This document shows, piece by piece, positions 26,648 through 37,000 of a stretch of 64,000 nucleotides of DNA. Source of the stretch: Blastocatellia bacterium (GTDB taxonomy: Bacteria; Acidobacteriota; Blastocatellia; Chloracidobacteriales; Chloracidobacteriaceae); the NCBI GenBank assembly GCA_019695185.1, contig JAIBAN010000010.1, positions 1 through 64,000 on the forward strand, written 5' to 3'. The notes under the pieces were generated by a model. That model saw nothing but the letters and a program-made list of their open reading frames with translations. It was not told where the DNA came from and did no database searches. Position 1 is the stretch's first letter, and each line of letters begins with the position of its first letter. Position numbers and translations under genes: made by a program.

Positions 26648-29581
26648 ATGGTTTTGCCCAATTCTATGTTTCGTCGTCAGGTTGCAGTCTTTCTGCTCAT
26701 CTGCTGCTGGTTGACCATAACGTTCCCGGTTTTGGCAGGTCCTGCCAGCCAGCGGCACCCACGGGGAAAACGGCACCAGCGGCCAGCGGCCCCGCGCCGT
26801 CATTCCATTAAACAAAGCGGTACCCGTCCAGTCACGCCACCCACTCCGGTGCCACAATTTGAAAACGGGGAAACGGCGCGCGAATTTGAGGAAAACGCCG
26901 AAGCCCGACAGCATTGGTTTTGGTTTGAACGCACCTACCCGTTTCAGACATTGGATGTCGCCGCCCGCCGCCGGGCCTGGGAACAGCGTCCGCTGGACCG
27001 TTTTTCAACCAGAGCCAATCAGGGGGAATGGACCGCCATTGGGCCGTCTCCGACCAATTCCGCTTTTCCGGGCAATTGGGGCGTGACCAGCGGACGCATC
27101 AATACCATTGCCGTCTCACCAGCCAATTCCCAAATCATTCTGGTTGGCAGTGCCACTGGGGGAATCTGGCGGTCCACCAACGGGGGAACCAGTTTCAGCC
27201 CGGTTTCGGACAATCAGGTGGATTTGGCTGTAGGGTCAATTACCTTTGCCCCCGGTAATTCGAGCACCGTGTACGCCGGAATGGGTGATACGCAGGGCGG
27301 TTATCTGGGCAGCGGAGTGCTGAAATCAACCGATGCCGGCCAAACCTGGACCCGCATCAGCAATGCCACGCTACCGGCTCCCGGACGGATTTCCAAAATC
27401 GAGGTGGACCCGGCCAACGCGAACCGTGTGTATGTGGCGCAATATTCCTCGCTGAATGGTTCCTCCCAGATTTCCAGCGGGTTCTGGCTGTCCACCGATG
27501 GCGGTGTCAACTGGACCCGTACCTGGCGTGGACTGGCCCGTGATTTGGTTATCAATCCGGCCAATTCACAGACGCTCTATCTGGGCATGTCGCGGGTGGA
27601 CGAGCCAGGCAGCCTGCCAGCCGGACTCTATCGTTCCACTGACGGGGGAACCACCTGGGCCATTCTGTATACGGTGCCGCATACCAGTGGAACCAGCGAT
27701 GTAAGGGTGGCGGTCACCCCGGCGGACAGCCAGCGAATCTATGTGTATACCGGCGGAAATATCGGCTCGACGTTTGATGTGCGGGTGGAAGTCAGTACCA
27801 ACGCCGGGGCCGGCTGGACAAATTTGGGTTCGGCCACCCTGGATACAGGCCAGTTTGGCTATAACACCTATATCTATGCCGACCCGACCAATGCCGATAC
27901 GGTCTATGTCGGGACCAGAGACGTGTTCAAAAGCACCAATGCCGGAAACACTTTTACCAACCTGACGAAGAATTTCACCCTGGCGGGTGGATACACTCCG
28001 ACCTCCTCCAACACGCATCCGGACCAGCATGCCTTCACCTTTGCGCCAGGAAATTCAAGCACACTCTATGTCGGAAATGACGGAGGAATTTCACGGTCAA
28101 CCAATGGCGGGACCAATTTTACTTCGCTCAATTCAAATCTGGGATTGACGTTGTTTGTCAGCTACGCCCTCCATCCGACGGATGCTGCGATTTCCTATGG
28201 CGGCACCCAGGACAACGGCACCCAGCGGCGGCTTGCAGGCGGAGGCTGGTCTGAGTTTTCCAGTGGTGACGGAGGGCGCTGTGTCATCAATCCCGCCCAG
28301 CCGAGCATGATTTTCACCACCTACGTCTATGGTACGGTGTATCGCTGGCTGAATAACGGAACGACCTACAACGGGCAAATTGCCTCCAATTCAACGTTTG
28401 GCGAGCCTTCAAGCGGTGCCCGAATTGCTTTTTACCCACCCTTAACCGGCAATTTCAGCACCAATACGTTGTATTTTGGAACCTGGCGGCTGTTTGCGAG
28501 CACCGACAACGGTTCAACCTGGGCTGCTCCGGCTGGTACCTTTGACCAGACCAAGGGGGGCAGCGATGTCCTTTCCGCTCTTGGCGTTTCCAAATCAAAT
28601 CCGCAGTATATCTATTCCGGTTCCTCGCAGGGGCGGGCCATGGTGAGCACCAACGGCGGAGCCAGTTGGACCGACATCACCACAGGGCTGCCGAACCGGA
28701 CCATCAAGAGCATCACGGTGGACCCGCTCACCCCGACCACTGCCTGGCTGACGGTTTCCGGTTATGGTTCGGGCCATATCTTTCGGACCACCAACGCCGG
28801 AGCCAATTGGACCGACATCAGCGGCAATCTGCCCAATATTCCGGTCAGCGCTTTTTTGCCGGACCCGGTGACACCCTCCACATTGTACGCCGGAACCGAC
28901 ATTGGGGTGTTTCGCTCGCTTGACAGCGGAACCACCTGGGCCAGTTTTTCCAACGGCATGCCCCCCGTAGTGGTCACTGCGTTTTCCGCCCAGGCCAACG
29001 GCTTGATTCATGTCGGAACCTATGGCCGGGGGGCTTTTGAAACCCAGGCGGTCGTCGCGCCGACCATCACCCGGTTTGCTCCGATTGCGTCGTTCCCCGG
29101 CAAAACCATCACTATCACCGGAACCAATTTTGTAGCCGGCAGCACCCAGGTCTTTTTTGGCGGAACCAATCTGGTTCCCGCCGCCAGTGTGAACGTGGTG
29201 AATGCCACCACCCTGACCGCCGTGGTTCCAGCTTCGGGAACCGGAACCGCCAATGTCAACGGTTATCTCACGGTGCGGGTCAACGGCACGGATGCCACCA
29301 CCCAAAATCTGGGTGATAATTCGACCCTGCCATGTGACCCCAATGCCATTTTTTCGCAGTTTGTCCTGCTGGGGGATATTACCGGCGACGGACTTTCCAC
29401 CCAGGCCAACGATGTGGCCCTGGCACGGGCCTTTACTCAATTCCAAGCGACACCGAGTGTCCGGCAACGACTGGCGGCGGATGTGGTTCCGCTCAATGGT
29501 ATTTGTCGGGGGGATGGAGCCATCAACACGACAGACATCACCTTTTTGCGGGCGGTTTCGTTTGGGCAAACCACTTTTTAA
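26648..29581 (+). CDS. Secreted BNR/sortilin-type propeller protein with TIG and dockerin-like ends
   Basis: A 977-residue exported protein. The signal peptide core is VAVFLLICCWLTITFPVLAG, followed by a Pro/Arg-rich linker. Long BNR/VPS10-like propellers come next, with many Asp-box motifs (STNGGTSF, STDAGQTWTR, STDGGTTWA, STNGGASWTD), as in extracellular glycan hydrolases and sortilin-like proteins. An IPT/TIG domain covers about residues 815-900. The last 70 residues have two Ca-binding-like segments (GDITGDGLSTQANDVALAR and GDGAINTTDITFLRAV) like a type I dockerin. The ATG at 26648 has GAGG just upstream; an earlier in-frame GTG-type frame would translate the heptamer array. Hydrolase residues were not identified, so binding is as likely as catalysis. 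Confidence 0.8.
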   Translation: MVLPNSMFRRQVAVFLLICCWLTITFPVLAGPASQRHPRGKRHQRPAAPRRHSIKQSGTRPVTPPTPVPQFENGETAREFEENAEARQHWFWFERTYPFQTLDVAARRRAWEQRPLDRFSTRANQGEWTAIGPSPTNSAFPGNWGVTSGRINTIAVSPANSQIILVGSATGGIWRSTNGGTSFSPVSDNQVDLAVGSITFAPGNSSTVYAGMGDTQGGYLGSGVLKSTDAGQTWTRISNATLPAPGRISKIEVDPANANRVYVAQYSSLNGSSQISSGFWLSTDGGVNWTRTWRGLARDLVINPANSQTLYLGMSRVDEPGSLPAGLYRSTDGGTTWAILYTVPHTSGTSDVRVAVTPADSQRIYVYTGGNIGSTFDVRVEVSTNAGAGWTNLGSATLDTGQFGYNTYIYADPTNADTVYVGTRDVFKSTNAGNTFTNLTKNFTLAGGYTPTSSNTHPDQHAFTFAPGNSSTLYVGNDGGISRSTNGGTNFTSLNSNLGLTLFVSYALHPTDAAISYGGTQDNGTQRRLAGGGWSEFSSGDGGRCVINPAQPSMIFTTYVYGTVYRWLNNGTTYNGQIASNSTFGEPSSGARIAFYPPLTGNFSTNTLYFGTWRLFASTDNGSTWAAPAGTFDQTKGGSDVLSALGVSKSNPQYIYSGSSQGRAMVSTNGGASWTDITTGLPNRTIKSITVDPLTPTTAWLTVSGYGSGHIFRTTNAGANWTDISGNLPNIPVSAFLPDPVTPSTLYAGTDIGVFRSLDSGTTWASFSNGMPPVVVTAFSAQANGLIHVGTYGRGAFETQAVVAPTITRFAPIASFPGKTITITGTNFVAGSTQVFFGGTNLVPAASVNVVNATTLTAVVPASGTGTANVNGYLTVRVNGTDATTQNLGDNSTLPCDPNAIFSQFVLLGDITGDGLSTQANDVALARAFTQFQATPSVRQRLAADVVPLNGICRGDGAINTTDITFLRAVSFGQTTF

Positions 29582-29582
29582 C

Positions 29583-29722
29583 AGGACTGAGGACTGAGAA
29601 CTGAGGACTGAGGACCACTTCAGGACTGAGGACTGAGGACTGAGGACTGAGAACGAGACCAGGGGAAAATACAGGTTTCTCGGATTTAACTCGGCCCTCA
29701 GTCCTCAGTCCTCAGTCCTCAT
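29583..29722. repeat. Inverted heptamer arrays between propeller gene and guaA
   Basis: Forward arrays of GGACTGA (29583-29616 and 29622-29652) are followed, after about 43 bases, by the complementary CTCAGTC array (29696-29721). The first begins 1 base after the TAA of the preceding gene, and the last ends about 15 bases before the guaA start. The whole could fold into a large hairpin. Confidence 0.9.
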
Positions 29723-29736
29723 AGCTAAGGAAAACC

Positions 29737-31275
29737 ATGCAGCATACCGAAACCGTCATTGTTCTTGATTTTGGTTCACAATACACCCAATTGATTGCCC
29801 GCCGGGTGCGTGAACTACACATCTACTGCGAGATTCATCCCTTTCATATTGCACTGGAAACGCTGAAAGCCAAAAAACCGAAAGCCGTGATTTTGTCGGG
29901 CGGGCCGATGTCGGTTTACGGCGAGGGCGCACCTCATTGCGACGGCGGCGTGCTTGAAATGGGTGTTCCAGTGCTGGGGATTTGTTACGGCATGCAGATT
30001 ATGTCGTATTTTTTGGGCGGTCAGGTTGAAGCCTCGAACCGGCGCGAATTTGGCGCGGCAGAAATTTCCGTGTCCAAAGAAAGTCGTCTTTTTGCGGGAC
30101 TGCCTCAATCTTTTCCGGTCTGGATGAGCCATGGCGACCATGTAACGGCACCGCCTCCGGGCTTTGCCCAGACAGCGGATTCAGGCAACGCGCTGGGGGC
30201 CATGGAGCAGCCTGAGCGCGGTCTGTATGCTCTTCAGTTTCACCCGGAAGTGGTGCATACCCCGCTGGGAAAAGGGATTTTGCGGAATTTTTTGGTTGAC
30301 ATTGCCGGACTCAAAGCCGACTGGAACATGCATAGTTTTGTGGAAACGGCAATTGCCGACATCCGCGCCCAGGTTGGAGACGGGCATGCCGTCTGTGGGC
30401 TTTCCGGCGGAGTGGATTCGACCGTGGCCGCAGCACTGGTTCACCAAGCCATTGGCGACCGGCTGATTTGCCTCTTTGTGGATAACGGCGTGCTCCGGCA
30501 GGATGAATACCACGACGTGCTGGACATGTTTCGGGAAACGATGCACCTCAACGTCAAAGGGGTTCCCGCCGGAGAACGGTTTCTGGCGGCCCTGGCTGGA
30601 GTTTCCGACCCTGAACAAAAGCGCAAAATCATCGGGCGCGAATTTATCGAGGTGTTTCAGGAAGAGGCCAAAACCTTGGGGCCGATTGAATTTCTGGTCC
30701 AGGGAACACTCTATCCGGACGTGATTGAATCAGTTTCGGTGAAAGGCCCTTCGGCGGTTATCAAAAGCCACCATAATGTCGGAGGGCTGCCGGATACGCT
30801 TCACTTGAAACTGGTTGAACCGTTGCGGGAATTGTTCAAGGATGAAGTGCGGGCAGTAGGTCGGGAGTTGGGTATCCCTGAGAAGATTATTTCCCGCCAG
30901 CCGTTCCCCGGTCCGGGGCTGGCCGTGCGGATTCTGGGAGAAGTGACGGCAGACCGGGTGGCGTTGCTCCAACGCGCTGACCGGATTGTGGATGAAGAAA
31001 TCCGGGCGGCACATCTCTATGAAAAAATCTGGCAATCTTTTGCGGTGCTGCTGCCGGTCAAAAGCGTCGGGGTCATGGGAGATGAGCGGACCTACGAATA
31101 TACGGTGGCCATTCGGGCAGTGGAGAGCCAGGACGGCATGACTGCCGATTGGGTCCGGTTGCCATACGAGGTGCTGCACCGGATTTCAAGCCGGATTGTC
31201 TCGGAAGTCCGGGGTATCAACCGCGTGGTGTATGATATTTCCTCCAAACCCCCCTCAACCATTGAGTGGGAATAG
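29737..31275 (+). CDS. guaA: GMP synthase (glutamine-hydrolysing)
   Basis: This enzyme converts XMP to GMP with ATP and glutamine. The 512-residue protein is full length. The class I amidotransferase domain has the nucleophile C83 in GICYGMQ and the His/Glu pair in [10 protein letters not shown]. The ATP-pyrophosphatase P-loop is SGGVDS (residues 223-228), and the C-terminal dimerisation domain ends with the usual PPSTIEWE. An AAGGA ribosome-binding site lies a few bases before the ATG. It stands alone between heptamer arrays, so it is probably transcribed on its own. Confidence 0.97.
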   Translation: MQHTETVIVLDFGSQYTQLIARRVRELHIYCEIHPFHIALETLKAKKPKAVILSGGPMSVYGEGAPHCDGGVLEMGVPVLGICYGMQIMSYFLGGQVEASNRREFGAAEISVSKESRLFAGLPQSFPVWMSHGDHVTAPPPGFAQTADSGNALGAMEQPERGLYALQFHPEVVHTPLGKGILRNFLVDIAGLKADWNMHSFVETAIADIRAQVGDGHAVCGLSGGVDSTVAAALVHQAIGDRLICLFVDNGVLRQDEYHDVLDMFRETMHLNVKGVPAGERFLAALAGVSDPEQKRKIIGREFIEVFQEEAKTLGPIEFLVQGTLYPDVIESVSVKGPSAVIKSHHNVGGLPDTLHLKLVEPLRELFKDEVRAVGRELGIPEKIISRQPFPGPGLAVRILGEVTADRVALLQRADRIVDEEIRAAHLYEKIWQSFAVLLPVKSVGVMGDERTYEYTVAIRAVESQDGMTADWVRLPYEVLHRISSRIVSEVRGINRVVYDISSKPPSTIEWE

Positions 31276-31287
31276 AAATACAAAATC

Positions 31288-31318
31288 AGGACTGAGGACT
31301 GAGGACTGAGGACTGAGT
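31288..31318 (+). repeat. Heptamer array (AGGACTG) abutting a start codon
   Basis: About four and a half copies of AGGACTG end immediately before the ATG at 31319. Each unit contains GAGGA, and the last one lies 6 bases upstream of the ATG, so the repeat itself could act as the ribosome-binding site of the kinase gene. Confidence 0.88.
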
Positions 31319-33904
31319 ATGGAACGTCTGGTGCCACAAGTTTATCAGCCTGTTCAGCGAACTGGTATGCAGCGGTACCTGCTCAATTCGGTGGGGCTTC
31401 TGCTGGTGGCCCTGTTCGGACTGGCCCAAACGGTGACGGCCCAGACGTATCATATCAAGACCCTGGGTGAACCGGCAGAAATTGTCGGGGAATGGAAATT
31501 TCAGCCGGGGGACAACCTGGAATGGGCCAAACCTGGTTTTGCCGATGCCGACTGGAAATCAATCCGGATTGACCAATCGTGGGGAACTCAAGGGTACGAA
31601 GGGTTGGGAGGTTTTGCCTGGTATCGGGTCCACCTCCGGCTTGACCCGCAGGCAATTCCGGAGCCGGTGCACAACCAGTTGGGAATTTTGTTGGGCGGGG
31701 CTCCCTTTTGTCCTTATGAAGTATATGCGGGCGGGGAAAAAGTCGGCAGCTTTGGCACTTTTCCGCCCCAGGAGTCCTTCCCATTTGAATTTCAGACCTT
31801 TCACCCGATTCCTTTCAGCGCGATTTCACCCCAGGGTGAATTGGTGGTGGCTGTGCGGGTGTGGCGACAACCTGCGGTAGCCCGGATGGTTCCGGGTGAA
31901 GGTGGATTTTCCAATTACAAACCGACATTCGGAACCTTCTCCACCCTGGAGGTTATCCGGCAGTCAATTGTGCAACAGCAGCAACTGCGGGACCTGCCGG
32001 ATATCGTTCTGACCGTTGTTTTTATTTTTTTTGGACTGTATCACCTCCAGTTCTTTTTCAAACGCAGGCAACAGCTTGAGTATTTGTGGTTTGGCCTGTT
32101 TGCGGTCAGTTTTGGGATTGATGCTTTTTGGGGGTGTCATTTTTGGGTTGGGAAATTATTCCACAACCGCGACTCGGTACTTCGGCTGACCCTGATTTTT
32201 ACCAACCTTGATTGCTGGCTGGTGATGGGATTTCTCTGGACGTTTTTGGAAGTGCCCATGGGAAAGGCTGTTCGCTGGTACCGGCATTCTTTCCTGGTGC
32301 TTGGGTGCTTCGGAGCCGGAGCCCCCCGGCTGGATTGGCAGGTGGGTTTCATTCTCCTGCTGCTGGCTTGGATTTTGCCTTTGCTGGGATTGGTTTTGTG
32401 GTTGGTGGTGCGGGAAGCCTGGCGGGGCAATCCGGAAGCCCGCACAATCACGTGGGGCGTTGGAGCCCTGGCTGGAATCCAGCTTTTGGAAGTTCTGGAG
32501 GCATTCCGGTTTTTACCGGAACGATTCTCGAACGACCTGCTTTCCTTCGGATTTCTCGTTTTGCTGATGTCCATGGCGGTGGCGCTTTCCAACCGGTTCA
32601 GCCGGGTTCATGGGGAGCTTGATGCGTTGACGGTTTCACTGGAAACAAAAGTGGTGGAGCGGACACAGCAACTGGCGGATGCCAACCACAAACTGGAGGA
32701 AACCGTCGGGTTGTTAGAGGTCGCCAAAAACGATGCCGAGCGCAAAAATGAGGAACTGGACCACAAAAATCTGGAATTGGACCGGAATCTTCAGGAACTC
32801 AACCGCATCAATGAGCAGTTGGTGGTTTCCCAGCAACAGGCCGACCGGATTTTCTCAGCCCTGGCCGAAGCCCTGCCGGGAACCGTGCTTGATGGCAAAT
32901 ACCGCCTTGATGAACGGATTGGAGCAGGCGGCTTCGGGATTGTGTTCCGCGCCACGCAGCTTTCGCTCAACCGAACCGTTGCAGTCAAGGTTTTTCGTCC
33001 CAAACCGGGCAATGATTCACCGGAAGCGGTGGAACGGTTTCGACTGGAAGGCATTTCCGCCGCCCGGCTGCAACATCGGAATGCCATCGCCGTGCTGGAT
33101 TCCGGAATTTCTTCGGATGGAATTGCCTTTCTGGTGATGGAGTATCTGCACGGGCGCTCGCTCCGGGATGAACTGCGCTTTCATCCGGTTTTGCCCTGGC
33201 GGCGCTGCCGGGAGGTCTTGACGCCGGTTGCCCAGGCTCTGGTGGAAGCCCATCGGCTGGGCATCATTCACCGTGACATCAAGCCGGAAAATATTTTCCT
33301 CCACCAGACTCCGGAAGGGGAAATTGTCAAAGTCGTGGATTTTGGCATTGCCAAACTGATTGGAGAGGATTCCAGCCAAATGGCTCCGCAGTTGACCGGA
33401 ACCGGTGTCATGATTGGGACTCCATTGTTTATGGCACCAGAGCGACTGGCGGGGGACCCCTATGATGGCCAATCGGATGTCTACAGCCTGGGGGTGATGC
33501 TCTATCACATGTTGAGTGGCCAGTTTCCGCTGGCGGTGACCGGGGGGACCATGATGCACATGGCGATTGCCCATCTGCGGGGGGAACGCATTCCCCTGAG
33601 TCGGTTTAATCCAAAAATCCCGCCGGAACTGGAAGCTTTTGTCATGCGGTTGTTGGAACCCAGCCCTCAAAACCGTCCAAACATGGCAGAGGTTGTGAAC
33701 TGGCTCCGGAAGGCACCGGCTGATTACGACGTCATGCTTCGCCCAGGCATGGTTTCCCAGGAATTGATTGAAACCTTGCAATGCACCGAAACCACCAATC
33801 CCGAAAACCTGTCCTTGGAAACACCCACCCGGTCATTGATTGAAACACAAGGGAAGAACATTCTAACCACCTTGCAGGAAACCAAAACTCTGGGTGAACA
33901 ATAG
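31319..33904 (+). CDS. Membrane Ser/Thr protein kinase with 7TM-type sensor
   Basis: An 861-residue protein. A signal segment (about residues 20-42) is followed by an extracytoplasmic beta domain resembling galactose-binding/DISM folds (about 45-200, with FAWYRVHLRLDP). About seven membrane helices (225-440) and a coiled coil (440-510, NEELDHKNLELDRN) lead into a cytoplasmic Hanks-type kinase (about 525-790). The glycine loop is IGAGGFG, with Lys557 in VAVKVF, HRDIKPEN with Asp653, and DFG Asp674, so it should be active. A Thr-rich tail follows. The ATG at 31319 directly follows the heptamer array; an ATG at 31367 is an alternative that starts the signal peptide. The kinase module closely matches that of the next gene, which suggests duplication with sensor exchange. 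Confidence 0.87.
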   Translation: MERLVPQVYQPVQRTGMQRYLLNSVGLLLVALFGLAQTVTAQTYHIKTLGEPAEIVGEWKFQPGDNLEWAKPGFADADWKSIRIDQSWGTQGYEGLGGFAWYRVHLRLDPQAIPEPVHNQLGILLGGAPFCPYEVYAGGEKVGSFGTFPPQESFPFEFQTFHPIPFSAISPQGELVVAVRVWRQPAVARMVPGEGGFSNYKPTFGTFSTLEVIRQSIVQQQQLRDLPDIVLTVVFIFFGLYHLQFFFKRRQQLEYLWFGLFAVSFGIDAFWGCHFWVGKLFHNRDSVLRLTLIFTNLDCWLVMGFLWTFLEVPMGKAVRWYRHSFLVLGCFGAGAPRLDWQVGFILLLLAWILPLLGLVLWLVVREAWRGNPEARTITWGVGALAGIQLLEVLEAFRFLPERFSNDLLSFGFLVLLMSMAVALSNRFSRVHGELDALTVSLETKVVERTQQLADANHKLEETVGLLEVAKNDAERKNEELDHKNLELDRNLQELNRINEQLVVSQQQADRIFSALAEALPGTVLDGKYRLDERIGAGGFGIVFRATQLSLNRTVAVKVFRPKPGNDSPEAVERFRLEGISAARLQHRNAIAVLDSGISSDGIAFLVMEYLHGRSLRDELRFHPVLPWRRCREVLTPVAQALVEAHRLGIIHRDIKPENIFLHQTPEGEIVKVVDFGIAKLIGEDSSQMAPQLTGTGVMIGTPLFMAPERLAGDPYDGQSDVYSLGVMLYHMLSGQFPLAVTGGTMMHMAIAHLRGERIPLSRFNPKIPPELEAFVMRLLEPSPQNRPNMAEVVNWLRKAPADYDVMLRPGMVSQELIETLQCTETTNPENLSLETPTRSLIETQGKNILTTLQETKTLGEQ

Positions 33905-33926
33905 GACTGAGGACCTCAGTCCTCAG
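33904..33926. repeat. Heptamer-derived palindrome on a stop codon
   Basis: GGACTGAGG and CCTCAGTCC form perfect 9-base arms with a single-base centre. The G of the kinase stop codon TAG (33902-33904) is the first base. It may act as a terminator-like hairpin, but there is no T-run. Confidence 0.75.
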
Positions 33927-34068
33927 AAAGCGGCAAACCTTCCATTTGCAATGGACAAGCACGCCGCTGACAGGGACAATACGAACATCAGAAAAACCCG
34001 TAGGCTTGGTTCAAACAGACCACTGGATTTATTGGCGCTTGGGACAGAAAAGAAACCCTAACGAGACT

Positions 34069-37000
34069 ATGAAGTTTTGCACCCGATTTTTTATCCTTGG
34101 TTTGTGCCTCTTCTGGCATGGGATTGGTTTGGTCGGTCAGGCCCAGACAGCCGTCAATCCCGAAATCGGCCAGCGTTTTATTCAAAATTACAGCCGGGAC
34201 GATTATGACGCCGCCACGCAGAACTGGGTCATGGCTCAGGACCAGCGGGGTGTCATGTATTTTGGCAACAATGACGGTGTGCTCGAATACGACGGGGTGC
34301 AATGGCATTTGATTCCGGTGGCCAATGGCTCAACCGTGCGTTCGCTGGCTCGTGACAAGGATGGGCGGATGTATGTGGGAGCCCAGAATGAATTCGGCTT
34401 TCTGGCTCCAACTCCGACTGGAGCCTTGCGTTACCAATCACTCAGCCAACAACTGAAGGAAGATGACCGTCAATGTTCCGATGTCTGGAATACCACGGCA
34501 ACCCCGGACGGGGTCTATTTTCAGGCGCGGAACCTGCTCTATTGGTGGGACCGCAAACAATTGCACCTGATTCGCCCGCAGGTGGAGAAAAGCACTTTTC
34601 AATATACCTGTCGCCTGGGAGATGATTTCTTTGTCCTGGAGGCCAATCAGGGACTGTTCCGCCTGAAAGGGGAAACCAGGGAACCGGTTCAGGGCGGGGA
34701 ACTGTTTGCGGCCAAGCGTATTTGTGCCATGCACCAGGTCACTCCGACCCAGGTCATGCTGGCCACCCGCGAAGACGGACTGTTTTTTTGGGATGGTCGA
34801 AGTTTCGTTCCCGGTCCGGCTGAGACCAGCCGGTTTCTGGTGGACCAGCAACTGTATAAGGCCAGCCTGCTCCCGGATGGCCGGGTGGCTTTTGCCACCA
34901 AACGCAGTGGCGTGGTGATTGTGTTTCCGGATGGTCGGATGGCAGAAATCATCTCCAAAACCACCGGGTTGGGAGATGACTTGGTGTGGAACGTTTTTAC
35001 CGACCGTTCCGGGGCTTTGTGGGTGGCGCTCAATAATGGCATGGCTCGAATTGAAGCTGTTTCGCCGCTTTCTTTTTTTGACGAACGGGCGGGCCTGAAA
35101 GGCAGTGTCCAGGCGATTCGCCGGTTCCAGAAAAAACTGTATGTGGCAACGGCACTCGGTATGTTTGCCCTGAACCCGGAGAGCGGGGCCGCCAGCGGTT
35201 GGACTCCGGTGACGGGTTTGAGCAGCCAGTGTTGGTGGCTGGAGGAAGTGGGAGGGCATCTGCTGGTGGCAGCCGCTGACGGGGTGTTTGAAATAACGGG
35301 AACCGCTGCCAAAAAGGTGGTCGAGGTCACGGATGCGTTTTGTCTGACGGCTTCCGTCAGGGTTCCGGGGCGGGTTTACCTGGGGTTGCGCACGGGCTTG
35401 TCCCAACTGGTGCTGGAGGGTCAGACCTGGAAAAACCAGGGGCCGGTGGAGGGCATCACCGGCGAAGTTCGGACCATTGTGGAAACAGCGGAAGGCACGC
35501 TTTGGGTGGGCACTTTGTTCGATGGGGTGTATCGGGTCGAAGGCCAAACCGCTCCGTTCAAAGTGACCCAGTTCACCGAAAAAAACGGATTGCCCCAGGC
35601 GGCGGACAATTATGTCAATTTAATTCAGGGGCGGGCCGTGGTGGCCAGCAAAACCGGGGTGCTTTCCTTTGAAACAGAAACCGGTCGGTTTGACGCGGAC
35701 CCCGCCCTGGGGCGGGTGGCTGGCACCGGAGCCTTGTTCCGATTGCAGGAGGACCAGGCCGGGAACATTTGGACCAACAACGCTCAGAAAATTATCCTGG
35801 TGCGCCAGCCCGATGGACGGTATGTGCGGGAGGACCGCTGGCTGCAATGGCTCCCCAAAGGCGACATCCAGGTCTTTTACCCGGAAGCCAATGGCATTGT
35901 GTGGATTGGTTCCATCAAAGGTCTCTATCGGATGGATACAGCCTTTCCCAAAACCTACACCAGCGAATTTCAGGCCCTGGTCCGTCGAGTGGTCGCCGGC
36001 AAGGATCAGATTCTGTTTGAGGGAACCGAAGGGGCCGGAGTGGCATTGGGGCCGGAGGTTTCCTACGGCAACAACCGGTTGCGGTTTGAATGCAGTGCCG
36101 TTTCCTTTGAACGGGAAAAAGAAGGGAATTCCTATCAGTTTCAATTGATTGGGGTGGACCAGGACTGGTCCGACTGGACGCGGGAACCCTTCAAAGAATA
36201 CACCAATCTGTGGGAAGGCGGGTATCGGTTGCGGGTCCGGTGCAAAAATCTGTATGGAACAGTCACCCAGGATGCAGTCTATGCTTTTCGGATTAAAGCT
36301 CCCTGGTATCGCCAATGGTGGGCATTGGTCGGCTATCTGGTGCTGTTCAGTGGATTATCCTATGGGGGAGTCCAATGGCGATTGGAACAGTTGCGCGAAC
36401 GAAACCGATTGCTGGAAGAGACTGTGCAGAAGCGAACCGCTCAACTGGCTGAAAAGAACCAGGAGCTGGATTCCAAAAACGTTGAATTGGATTCCAAAAA
36501 CGTTGAACTGGCAAGCAAGATTGAAGCAGTCAAAGCCGCCGAACAGCGGACCGAGCAAAAGAACCAGGAGCTTTCCCACGCCCTGTTTAATTTACGGCTG
36601 GCCCAACAGGAAACCGAACAGAAAAACCAGGAACTGGATAAGAAAAACGCCGAACTTGATAAAAAGAACCTGGAGTTGGACCGGAAAATTGGCGAATTGC
36701 ACGAAAAGAACGCCGAATTGCTGGCATCGCAACAACGAGCCGACCGGATTTTTTCCGCCCTGGCCGAAGCTTTGCCGGGAACAGTGCTTGAAGGCAAATA
36801 CCGGTTGGATGAAAAAATCGGGGCAGGCGGGTTTGGGGCCGTGTTCCGGGCCACTCATCTGGCACTTAGCCGGGAAGTTGCGGTCAAGGTTTTCCGGCCC
36901 AGTCCCGGCAATGATTCGGCGGAAGCGGTTGAACGGTTCCGTCTGGAAGGGATTTCCGCCGGTCGGCTGAACCATCCCAATGCCATTCAGGTGTTGGATT

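Noticed and set aside
28595-29569. Minus-strand 324-codon frame
   Set aside because: It is antisense to the BNR propeller protein, whose Asp-box repeats are clear; the composition is Gly/Arg-rich without domain features.
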